In this document: in pieces, positions 1 through 5,376 of the stretch | How positions within the stretch are numbered: position 1 is the stretch's first letter | Layout: the number at the start of each line of letters is the position of its first letter | Source of the DNA: Asaia bogorensis | GTDB lineage: Bacteria; Pseudomonadota; Alphaproteobacteria; Acetobacterales; Acetobacteraceae | NCBI GenBank assembly: GCA_945874515.1 | Contig: CAMCHA010000019.1 | Location: 1-12,837 of the forward strand | Length of the DNA: 12,837 bases | Direction: 5' to 3' | Made by a program: the position numbers and the translations under genes | The notes under the pieces: model-generated | Databases searched by the model: none | Seen by the model: only the letters and a program-made list of their open reading frames with translations | Told to the model about the DNA's origin: nothing

Positions 1-1085
1 CGGCGGGGCTGCGCTTCACCGCCCTTTCCGCCGTGTTTTCCGGCGTCGCTGATTTGAAGCGCGCTTTTGAGGAAGCCCGCGCGCGCAAATCCAACGGCCA
101 AGGCACGCTGCTTTTCGTGGATGAAATCCACCGCTTCAACCGCGCGCAACAGGATGGCTTTCTGCCCGTGGTGGAAGACGGCACCGTGACGCTGGTGGGC
201 GCCACCACGGAAAACCCATCCTTCGCACTGAACGGAGCACTTCTGTCCCGCTGCCAGGTGCTGGTGCTGAAGCGCCTGGATGATGCCGCGCTTGAATTGC
301 TGCTGACCCGCGCCGAAGCACTCATGGGCCGCGCCCTGCCACTTGCCCCCGAAGCGCGCGCCACCCTCCGCGCCATGGCGGATGGCGATGGCCGCTACGG
401 GCTGAACATGGCCGAGCAATTATTCGCCCTGCCCGAAGCAACCCCGCCGCTTGACCCCGCCGGGCTTTCCGCCTTGCTCGCTAAACGTGCCGTGCTTTAC
501 GACAAGGACCGCGAGGAACATTACAATCTGATCTCCGCTTTGCATAAATCCATGCGCGGATCAGACCCCGATGCGGCGCTTTACTGGTTTGCGCGCATGC
601 TGACGGGTGGTGAGGACCCGCGCTACATCGCCCGGCGCCTCACGCGCTTTGCGGCCGAGGATATCGGCATGGCCGACCCGCGCGCGCTGCCGCTTGCCAT
701 CGCCGCCTGGGAAACATTTGAGCGTATGGGATCACCCGAAGGCGAATTGGCGCTGGCGCAGCTTGTGGTGCATTTGGCGACCGCGCCGAAATCCAACGCG
801 GTGTATCAGGCGTTTAATGAGGCGATGCGCGCCGCGCGGGAAACCGGCAGCCTGATGCCGCCCAAGCACATATTGAATGCGCCAACCAAGCTGATGCAGG
901 AAATTGGCTATGGCGCCGGCTATGCCTATGACCATGAGGCGAAGGGGGGCTTTTCCGGCCAGGATTACTTCCCCGAGGAGATGGTACAGCGCGTTTTCTA
1001 TCGCCCGACCGATCGCGGGGCTGAGGCCGCGATTGCCGAGCGCTTGGCGCGCTTCGCGGAGCTTCGCCGCAAAAGGAAACGCTGA
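1..1085 (+). CDS. rarA: Replication-associated recombination protein A (RarA/MgsA), 5'-truncated by the window edge
   Basis: AAA+ ATPase of the clamp-loader/RuvB-like group that acts at stalled replication forks. The reading frame is open from base 3 to the TGA at 1083-1085, giving about 360 residues. The family is about 440 residues long, so some 85-90 N-terminal residues including the Walker A loop lie upstream of the window; the GTG at 33 is not the true start. Visible landmarks are the Walker B motif LLFVDEIHRFN, the sensor-1 segment GATTENPSF, the arginine-finger region LLSRC, and the C-terminal tetramerisation part with SALHKSMRGSDPDAALYW, ASEDIG-like AAEDIGMADPRA, APKSNAVY and NAPTKLM. 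From memory, these line up with E. coli RarA almost block for block. The TGA shares its last base with the ATG of crcB (TGATG), so the two are probably co-translated. Identity is secure; partial gene. Confidence 0.96.
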   Translation, partial: AGLRFTALSAVFSGVADLKRAFEEARARKSNGQGTLLFVDEIHRFNRAQQDGFLPVVEDGTVTLVGATTENPSFALNGALLSRCQVLVLKRLDDAALELLLTRAEALMGRALPLAPEARATLRAMADGDGRYGLNMAEQLFALPEATPPLDPAGLSALLAKRAVLYDKDREEHYNLISALHKSMRGSDPDAALYWFARMLTGGEDPRYIARRLTRFAAEDIGMADPRALPLAIAAWETFERMGSPEGELALAQLVVHLATAPKSNAVYQAFNEAMRAARETGSLMPPKHILNAPTKLMQEIGYGAGYAYDHEAKGGFSGQDYFPEEMVQRVFYRPTDRGAEAAIAERLARFAELRRKRKR

Positions 1086-1459
1086 TGGGAACAGCATTTT
1101 CGCCCCTGTCCTTGCTGCTGGTGGCCTTGGGCGGTGCCGCGGGTTCCGTGCTGCGCTACGTGGTTTCCCACGCCGGCCTGGTGCTGTTTGGCACGGGCTT
1201 TCCCTGGGGGACGCTGGCGGTGAATATCATCGGCAGCGCGCTGATTGGCGTGTTTGGCGCGCTGGGTGTTTCCGGTGAGGCGCGGCTATTGTTGGTGACG
1301 GGCCTGCTTGGCGGTTTCACGACTTTTTCCGCCTTTTCACTGGAAACCGGCGTGCTGTGGGACAGGGCGCCGTGGTTGGCGGTGGTTTATGTGGCGGCTT
1401 CGGTGCTGGGGGGCTTGGCGGCGTTTGGGGTTTGTTATTGGGGGGTGAGGCGGGGGTGA
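1085..1459 (+). CDS. crcB: Fluoride-specific ion channel CrcB/Fluc
   Basis: Small inner-membrane protein of 124 residues, the usual length for the family, with four predicted hydrophobic helices (about residues 6-27, 38-60, 67-92 and 96-118). The Fluc channel works as an antiparallel dimer and exports cytoplasmic fluoride. Diagnostic motifs are visible: GGAAGSVLRY at 16-25, GTLAVNIIGS at 42-51 with the pore-lining Asn47, and GGFTTFSAFS at 76-85, which carries the paired phenylalanines and threonines of the fluoride pathway and the central sodium site. The start ATG at 1085-1087 overlaps the rarA stop by one base, implying translational coupling. No fluoride riboswitch is expected inside the coupled unit and none was seen. 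The last codons become very G-rich just before the composition drops at about 1480. Confidence 0.95.
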   Translation: MGTAFSPLSLLLVALGGAAGSVLRYVVSHAGLVLFGTGFPWGTLAVNIIGSALIGVFGALGVSGEARLLLVTGLLGGFTTFSAFSLETGVLWDRAPWLAVVYVAASVLGGLAAFGVCYWGVRRG

Positions 1460-1477
1460 GGGGGATACTGCCCCCCT
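1459..1477 (+). terminator. Possible short hairpin directly after crcB
   Basis: AGGGGG at 1459-1464 can pair with CCCCCT at 1472-1477 around a seven-base loop (ATACTGC). It begins at the last base of the crcB stop codon. There is no T run after it, so an intrinsic terminator is only a weak suggestion. The structure also marks the last GC-rich bases before the low-GC island. Confidence 0.25.
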
Positions 1478-1635
1478 TAACATACTTGGCGAACTCAAAC
1501 GTGGCGGCGCGTTTCTCATTATGCGACTGTCCATGTGACATCGTTACTGTACGCACGATGAAGGGAATATCTCGGCTATATTCTTTGCGAATTTTTTAGC
1601 TTGATTTCGAAGAATTTTCTTTTTAGAGATTGAAG

Positions 1636-1734
1636 ATGGTGAAAAGAAGCCTGCTTGACGCATTCATTGAGAATCTTAGAATTTCGCGTGAGCGCGATCC
1701 ACTTTTTTCACGTGCTGCGCTCGTTGTTCGATGA
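1636..1734 (+). CDS. Possible 32-residue leader or small protein overlapping the nuclease gene
   Basis: An ATG at 1636 opens 32 codons and ends at TGA 1732-1734. The stop overlaps the ATG (1731-1733) of the next gene in an ATGA junction, the classic arrangement for coupled translation. The product would be basic (starts MVKRSLLDAFIENL, ends RAALVVR) with an amphipathic first half. The downstream gene has no visible Shine-Dalgarno sequence, which makes re-initiation from this frame attractive. Its own ribosome site is weak (AGAG about ten bases upstream). Against it: very short, no known family, and a sigma-70-like promoter match lies inside the frame at 1655-1682, which would bypass it. Treat as a candidate only. 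Confidence 0.35.
   Translation: MVKRSLLDAFIENLRISRERDPLFSRAALVVR
1655..1682 (+). promoter_or_regulatory. Candidate sigma-70 promoter for the HIRAN/GIY-YIG gene
   Basis: TTGACG at 1655-1660 matches the -35 consensus at five of six bases. TAGAAT at 1677-1682 matches the -10 consensus at five of six, with a 16-base spacer. Transcription would begin near 1689, about 40 bases before the ATG at 1731. Pattern match only. The surrounding AT-rich sequence raises the chance of fortuitous hits. Confidence 0.35.
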
Positions 1735-2984
1735 GTGGCTGGTTGCAGAAGTTCAGAGAACGCTTCACGCGCAAAAAAACTTCGCTTCCCGAAAGTGCGC
1801 CATTGCAGTCTAGTTCGCAAAATAAATCGCCTGCTCAGGAAGCGGTATCACCTGGAAAAGCAGTTTCCAGCTTGAGCCCCCTGGGACATCAAACCCCATC
1901 TACGACAAGTAACCCTTGGTTGAGCGCACCCCCGGCTGGGTCATCGGCGGTGCGTTTCCAAGTGCCAGCGTTTTCAGGCAGCACGCAGCAGGTTCGTAGC
2001 GAGCCCGAGGTAACTAGATCGACCCCAACAAACGCTCCGTCACGACAAGCCGCTGACGATGTCCGTCCACCAACCATAAAAACTCCCTCATCACCCTCCC
2101 AAGGTAGCCCCTGGGTAAAAGGAGGGTACCCAACCCAGCAAGCCAGCGCATCGGAGACGCCAGCGGTAAACAATTCTTTCCGGCGACGGAAAAGTATTCC
2201 TGACGAGAAAAACGCTTTTTCGGGTGCGATGCTAGCTCGTGCTCTTAATTCGCTGAAAAATGCGCATCAAGTCTCGCTTGAGAAAAGCGGAATCACCGCT
2301 GGTCATCCTGGCGTTCCAAGGAAGATTATTCTCGCCGGTAGCTTTGCAACCGAAGCCAGTCGGTTGAAATCTGAAGGCGTTCTTCGAGCTGGAATGCAAG
2401 TCACGCTTAAGCACATCCCGAACAATATATATGATTCAAGGGCGATAGAAGTCGCTTTGGGGGGCATCCAGATTGGATGGATTCCTAAGACTAAAAACGC
2501 GCAATTGCTCGATGCAGGCGCGACAGAGTTAAGATGGAAAATTCTGGCCGTAAAAAATGTAAAGAAAAGAGAAAAACAAATTGCAATAGAGATATACTCA
2601 CCTGATCTATTCAAAATGAAGTCGAAACCCAAGCCGACAAAAAACCTGCCATCTGTTAAACGTCCGGAATTTAGTAATGACGATGAGCTAAGGATTGTCT
2701 ATAAAATTTTATGTCAGGACAGAGTGATCTACGTTGGTAGCACCACCCGAGGCCTTAAAGTTCGTAAATCTCAACATCTTTCTGCCTTGCGACGAGGCTC
2801 TCATACCAATGCAGAACTTCAAGAAGCATTCAATACTCATGGTGAAGATGAATTTCAGTTCTTTAAAGTAAGAAAATCAGATGATGGTGAAAGTATTCGT
2901 GTTAGAGAACTAAACGTGATGAAAAGATATAAGCCAAAAGAATATAAAAAAACAAAGCAAAGACTGTTACGATTTTCGCAGTGA
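1731..2984 (+). CDS. HIRAN-like domain plus GIY-YIG endonuclease fusion protein
   Basis: A 417-residue cytoplasmic protein. Residues 1-20 are basic, and about 20-150 are Pro/Ser/Thr/Gln-rich and probably disordered. Residues about 197-293 resemble a HIRAN domain (GVLRAGMQVTLKHIPNN, YDSRAIEV, GGIQIGWIPK), a fold that in eukaryotic HLTF/Rad5 grips DNA ends. Residues about 320-403 form a GIY-YIG nuclease domain of the I-TevI type. Tyr324, Tyr334 in YVGST, Arg345, His349, His358 and Glu393 match I-TevI Tyr6, Tyr17, Arg27, His31, His40 and Glu75. His349-His358 (9 residues) and His358-Glu393 (35 residues) have exactly the I-TevI spacing, so catalysis should be intact. The ATG at 1731 is the first start after an in-frame stop at 1689; no ribosome site precedes it. 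The last third is very AT-rich. Nuclease assignment is strong, HIRAN fairly strong. Role (defence, repair, homing) is unknown. Confidence 0.85.
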   Translation: MSGWLQKFRERFTRKKTSLPESAPLQSSSQNKSPAQEAVSPGKAVSSLSPLGHQTPSTTSNPWLSAPPAGSSAVRFQVPAFSGSTQQVRSEPEVTRSTPTNAPSRQAADDVRPPTIKTPSSPSQGSPWVKGGYPTQQASASETPAVNNSFRRRKSIPDEKNAFSGAMLARALNSLKNAHQVSLEKSGITAGHPGVPRKIILAGSFATEASRLKSEGVLRAGMQVTLKHIPNNIYDSRAIEVALGGIQIGWIPKTKNAQLLDAGATELRWKILAVKNVKKREKQIAIEIYSPDLFKMKSKPKPTKNLPSVKRPEFSNDDELRIVYKILCQDRVIYVGSTTRGLKVRKSQHLSALRRGSHTNAELQEAFNTHGEDEFQFFKVRKSDDGESIRVRELNVMKRYKPKEYKKTKQRLLRFSQ

Positions 2985-2997
2985 TGAATGTTCTCGG

Positions 2998-3213
2998 CTA
3001 TACGAAAAGGCTGATCGGCTTGCGCCTATTGAGGGACTGCCGGTTTTGCTCGACTAATACATCTATGGCTAAATCACTGAGCGGCCTTATGAGGGGCGCA
3101 GCATCATCTATAGGACGCTGCTTCGCCATCAGCGAAGGCATACCAAACCCAACAAAATGAAAGTGATCATTCGGAAAATAACCAAGCTCAATGTCGCTTG
3201 AGGCACGCTTCAA
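2998..3213 (-). CDS. Doubtful open frame, possible gene remnant
   Basis: A 71-codon minus-strand frame starting at a TTG, with no ribosome site near it. The same frame is open back to the TGA at 3256-3258 that ends the 108-residue gene upstream, so 85 sense codons follow that stop without a frame change. The translated segment looks protein-like (for example SDIELGYFPNDHFHFVGFG and IDDAAPLIRPLSDLAIDVL) but matches no family I recognise. It may be the C-terminal remnant of a longer gene, a small gene starting at an internal ATG, or chance. It ends 13 bases from the convergent stop of the nuclease gene. A 58-codon plus-strand frame (2984-3160) overlaps it and competes with it. Confidence 0.25.
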   Translation of the reverse strand: MKRASSDIELGYFPNDHFHFVGFGMPSLMAKQRPIDDAAPLIRPLSDLAIDVLVEQNRQSLNRRKPISLFV

Positions 3214-3255
3214 ATCCGGTCTGCGTAAAGGGGGCAGCGTATTTGTAAAGTCGGC

Positions 3256-3582
3256 TCAGGTGAAATGAACTACCCAGATTTTGTTCTCATCATCAAAGCT
3301 ACAATCCCATTCGCGCTCGTCTAATGCGCGACGGAATTCTTCAATTTGGGATTTGTCAGCAACTTGTCCCTCAGCACAAAGGAGTGGGTAGGCTGAATTG
3401 AAATCTTGAAAAAAACTAGGGGACATCTCTACTCGAATCCGTTTATTGCCGACCTTGAATCGGGCGATGAATAAGTCTTTCCCAGAAGGATTCCAGCCCG
3501 ACGTCATTGGAGTGACGGTAGATGTCGGCCAGCCAGAAACGATGTCGTTCTTGATAAGCCGCAAAAAATCGTTCTTATCCAT
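3256..3582 (-). CDS. Hypothetical protein, 108 residues
   Basis: No recognised family. The frame extends upstream to 3663, but the start is placed at the ATG at 3582 because AGAGGA (complement of 3592-3597) lies nine bases before it, and the upstream extension looks non-coding. The protein begins MDKNDFLRLIKND and is soluble, with no signal peptide or membrane helix. Alternating hydrophobic stretches (LFIARFKVGNKRIRVEM, then KIWVVHFT at the end) suggest a small alpha/beta domain. An acidic helix-like segment IEEFRRALDEREWD spans about residues 80-93. Composition is AT-richer than the flanking core genes, consistent with the island. The frame stays open for 85 codons after the TGA stop. Partner or immunity function for a neighbouring gene is possible but unsupported. 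Confidence 0.6.
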   Translation of the reverse strand: MDKNDFLRLIKNDIVSGWPTSTVTPMTSGWNPSGKDLFIARFKVGNKRIRVEMSPSFFQDFNSAYPLLCAEGQVADKSQIEEFRRALDEREWDCSFDDENKIWVVHFT

Positions 3583-3591
3583 AATGAAGTG

Positions 3592-3597
3592 TCCTCT
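3592..3597 (-). promoter_or_regulatory. Ribosome binding site that sets the start of the 108-residue gene
   Basis: AGAGGA on the minus strand, nine bases before the ATG at 3580-3582. It favours this start over the in-frame start at 3663. Confidence 0.6.
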
Positions 3598-3673
3598 GTT
3601 GGTATAACTACGATATGCCCCTGACGGTGACAGCGTTCCAAGTATGCCTCGGGCTACCCCCAAAACCCGGTTT

Positions 3674-3725
3674 CCAAAGGCCCCCCGGCCTTTGGCGGGG
3701 TGGTTTGGAGGGGCAGAGCCCCTCC
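3674..3725. repeat. Twin-hairpin extragenic element
   Basis: Two perfect hairpins lie in tandem. CCAAAGGCC (3674-3682) pairs with GGCCTTTGG (3687-3695) over a CCCC loop, and GGAGGGGC (3707-3714) pairs with GCCCCTCC (3718-3725) over an AGA loop. The 11-base linker is CGGGGTGGTTT. The pair lies 24 bases after the end of the minus-strand gene at 3749-4033. It resembles the dispersed GC-rich paired palindromes (REP/BIME-like) often seen between alphaproteobacterial genes. It could also help end transcription from the minus strand, though no T run follows. Confidence 0.6.
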
Positions 3726-3748
3726 ATGAAGCCTCCCCCTCAACCCAA

Positions 3749-4033
3749 TCACACCATCTGCCCCCGCAAAAACCCGAGTGCCGGCAATGGCGTCCATTTC
3801 CGGGGTAGGTCGGATCGTTTGATCGGTGTCACCGAATAATGTGGCACGGGTTGTTTGGCGCGGATCAGCCAATCGGCGTAGGCGCGCACTTGTTGGTCGC
3901 GCCAGTCTCGGTCGTTCAATGCGGCGGAGCGGGAACGGAAAACCTCGGCCACGCGGCTTTTGCGCCCCACGGTTGCCACAACGGCCCAGAGCGTATCCTC
4001 ATCCCCGCGACTGACTGGCGTAAGCGTCACCAC
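3749..4033 (-). CDS. Hypothetical protein, 94 residues
   Basis: Unrecognised soluble protein in high-GC codon style like the core genes, unlike the island just left of it. It reads coherently: a hydrophobic strand TLWAVVATVG near the N-terminus, a basic/acidic middle containing VFRSRSAALNDRDWRDQQVRAYADWLIRA, then a proline-rich C-terminus (VPHYSVTPIKRSDLPRKWTPLP). The first available start is GTG at 4031-4033, with a second GTG next to it. No clear Shine-Dalgarno sequence is seen, and no ATG exists before the upstream stop at 4067-4069, so the start is uncertain and the 5' end may have been lost. It shares its strand with the LLM gene upstream but is separated from it by 147 bases containing a palindrome and a composite hairpin. 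Confidence 0.6.
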   Translation of the reverse strand: MVTLTPVSRGDEDTLWAVVATVGRKSRVAEVFRSRSAALNDRDWRDQQVRAYADWLIRAKQPVPHYSVTPIKRSDLPRKWTPLPALGFLRGQMV

Positions 4034-4091
4034 GCCTGAAATAGTGTCAAATCGCGGGGCTGGGGGTCAAGCAGATATTTAGAGCCTGCCC

Positions 4092-4107
4092 GCCGCATGC
4101 ATGCGGC
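4092..4107. repeat. Perfect 16-bp palindrome
   Basis: GCCGCATGCATGCGGC is its own reverse complement. It lies between the 94-residue gene and the LLM gene. It could be an operator-like site or part of the adjacent repeat structure; nothing further can be assigned. Confidence 0.5.
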
Positions 4108-4135
4108 AGCCAGCCTCTAACCCCTTTGTTTGGTC

Positions 4136-4179
4136 GCATTTTCCGAGTCGCCAGGTGAAGCCACCTGGCTTGAAAATGC
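4136..4179. repeat. Composite inverted repeat after the LLM gene
   Basis: Outer arms GCATTTTC (4136-4143) and GAAAATGC (4172-4179) enclose inner arms GCCAGGTG (4150-4157) and CACCTGGC (4162-4169) with an AAGC loop. The bulge is six bases on one side and two on the other. It ends one base before the stop codon of the minus-strand LLM gene, so on that strand it is the first thing transcribed after it. It could act as a transcript-end hairpin or be a dispersed extragenic repeat. Confidence 0.55.
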
Positions 4180-4180
4180 T

Positions 4181-5257
4181 TCACGCAGCCGCCGGCACCG
4201 GCACCCCAATCCGGTCCAGCGGGCCGAATTCGCGTTCCAGGCGGGGGCGGATGGCGCTCTGCCAGGCCTTGATGGTGTTCATGGCGATGGCGGGCGGCAG
4301 GTCGCCAATCTGCATTTGCAGCAGGTAGTGGCAGGGGCTGGCGGCGCGGATTTCGGCGGCCATGCGGGCGGCCACCGTATCGGCGTCCCCCACCAGCATG
4401 AAGGACCCCATTTCTTCCAGGCTTGGTTCGCCTTCCCAGGTTTTTTCCACCAGCAAGCCGCCATCCATTTCCTGTTCCTTGCGGCGCAGGCTTTGGGATA
4501 GGCGGATTTGCCAGCGGGCATTCTCCAAAAAGGCCATGGCTTCGGCCTTGTCATCTGTCACGCAGAAGGGGCGCATGGCGCCGAAGCGCAACGCCTCGGG
4601 CGATTTGCCGGCGGCGCGCCAAATATCTTCAAAGCGCCGGCGCGCGACGGCCAAAAGGGCAGGGGTGAAGTGGCGGGGGGTTACCATCACCACGCAGTCA
4701 CGCTGTGCCGCGTAGCGATGCAGGTCGGGGTTGTCGCCGGCCACCCAAATCTCCGGCAGTTTGCCGGCGGGGCGGGGGGCAATGTGGGTTTGCGGCAGGG
4801 AATAATATTCGCCTTCGTGGGAGAAGGTCTCGCCGCCAAAGGCCTTTTCCATCATGGCCATTACTTCCAGCAGCCGATGCGGCGCTTCCTGAAGGGATGC
4901 ATCGAAGCGTTCAAACTCATAAGGCTGATACCCGCTGCCAACGCCGAGCACGAGGCGCCCATGGGTTAGCGAATCCACCATGCCGATTTCGGCGATCAGG
5001 CGGGAAGGGTGGTACAGCGGCACGATGACAACGCCGGAAGCGAGTTTGATCCGTGAAGTCTCGCCCGCCAGGCGGGCCAGCATCATCAGGGGTGATGGGC
5101 AGACGCAGTAGTTGGAGAAGTGATGCTCGGCGAACCAGGCGATGTTGAAGCCGGCGGCTTCCGCGGCCTTCACCTGGGCGATGGTCTGGTCATAGATCGA
5201 GGCCGTGGGCACGCCGCGATTGCGATAGCCCATGAGGTTGAAAATACCGACATCCAT
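4181..5257 (-). CDS. LLM-class (luciferase-like) flavin-dependent oxidoreductase
   Basis: A 358-residue TIM-barrel protein of the bacterial luciferase-like family, the normal length for the class. These enzymes use reduced FMN (or F420 in other lineages) and oxygen to oxidise organic substrates. Landmarks are MDVGIFNLMGYR at the start, AAEAAGFNIAWFAEHHFSNY at 31-50 with the Glu-His-His triad region, SGVVIVPLYHPSRLIAEIGMVD, GRLVLGVGSGYQPYEFERF at 100-118 (flavin phosphate loop), LPEIWVAGDNPD, and a late GSFMLVGDADTVAARM segment that is typical of the family. The start ATG at 5255-5257 has AAGGAA seven bases upstream. It is transcribed divergently from the thioesterase-led gene set, with 119 bases between starts, so a shared control region is plausible. 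Substrate unknown. Confidence 0.92.
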   Translation of the reverse strand: MDVGIFNLMGYRNRGVPTASIYDQTIAQVKAAEAAGFNIAWFAEHHFSNYCVCPSPLMMLARLAGETSRIKLASGVVIVPLYHPSRLIAEIGMVDSLTHGRLVLGVGSGYQPYEFERFDASLQEAPHRLLEVMAMMEKAFGGETFSHEGEYYSLPQTHIAPRPAGKLPEIWVAGDNPDLHRYAAQRDCVVMVTPRHFTPALLAVARRRFEDIWRAAGKSPEALRFGAMRPFCVTDDKAEAMAFLENARWQIRLSQSLRRKEQEMDGGLLVEKTWEGEPSLEEMGSFMLVGDADTVAARMAAEIRAASPCHYLLQMQIGDLPPAIAMNTIKAWQSAIRPRLEREFGPLDRIGVPVPAAA

Positions 5258-5376
5258 GGTGGGGTTCCTTCTCGCTTTTGGCCATGTTGCGCCGAAGTTT
5301 TGGCGGGCTCAAGGGGTCATGTCTTGCTTATGGGGGCGGGCCGGGGTGTTGTGCGGGCGATGAAGGGGACCCCAGG

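Larger units (their letters stand above)
1460..3660. other. Low-GC accessory island between housekeeping and catabolic regions
   Basis: Base composition changes visibly just after crcB and returns to GC-rich at about 3660. Hand counts give 39/60 G+C for bases 1921-1980 but 20/60 for 2881-2940 and 15/50 for 2941-2990, while the flanking genes are far richer in G+C. The island holds the HIRAN/GIY-YIG gene on the plus strand and unrecognised open frames on the minus strand. CATACTTGG at 1481-1489 recurs inverted (CCAAGTATG) at 3638-3646, close to both edges. No integrase, transposase, tRNA attachment site or convincing target-site duplication was found, so acquisition by transfer is inferred from composition alone. 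Confidence 0.55.

Noticed and set aside
1357..1599. 80-codon plus-strand frame crossing the end of crcB
   Set aside because: Gly-rich out-of-frame translation of crcB followed by intergenic sequence; no ribosome site. Its last 13 codons from an ATG at 1558 are too few to call a gene.
1460..1730. Possible tRNA or attachment site at the island's left edge
   Set aside because: No cloverleaf arms, no TTCGA-type T-loop in the right context, and no direct repeat of the right junction were found by eye.
3583..3663. Upstream extension of the 108-residue minus-strand gene
   Set aside because: The AGAGGA ribosome site sits inside this stretch and points to the ATG at 3582; the extension also crosses the candidate inverted-repeat arm.
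3661..4180. CRISPR-like array suggested by several short palindromes
   Set aside because: The palindromes differ in sequence and spacing and no repeat-spacer periodicity is present.
5278..5376. N-terminal extension of the thioesterase frame
   Set aside because: Gly/Cys-rich translation unlike the family; a good ribosome site and the family-like sequence both begin at the ATG at 5377.
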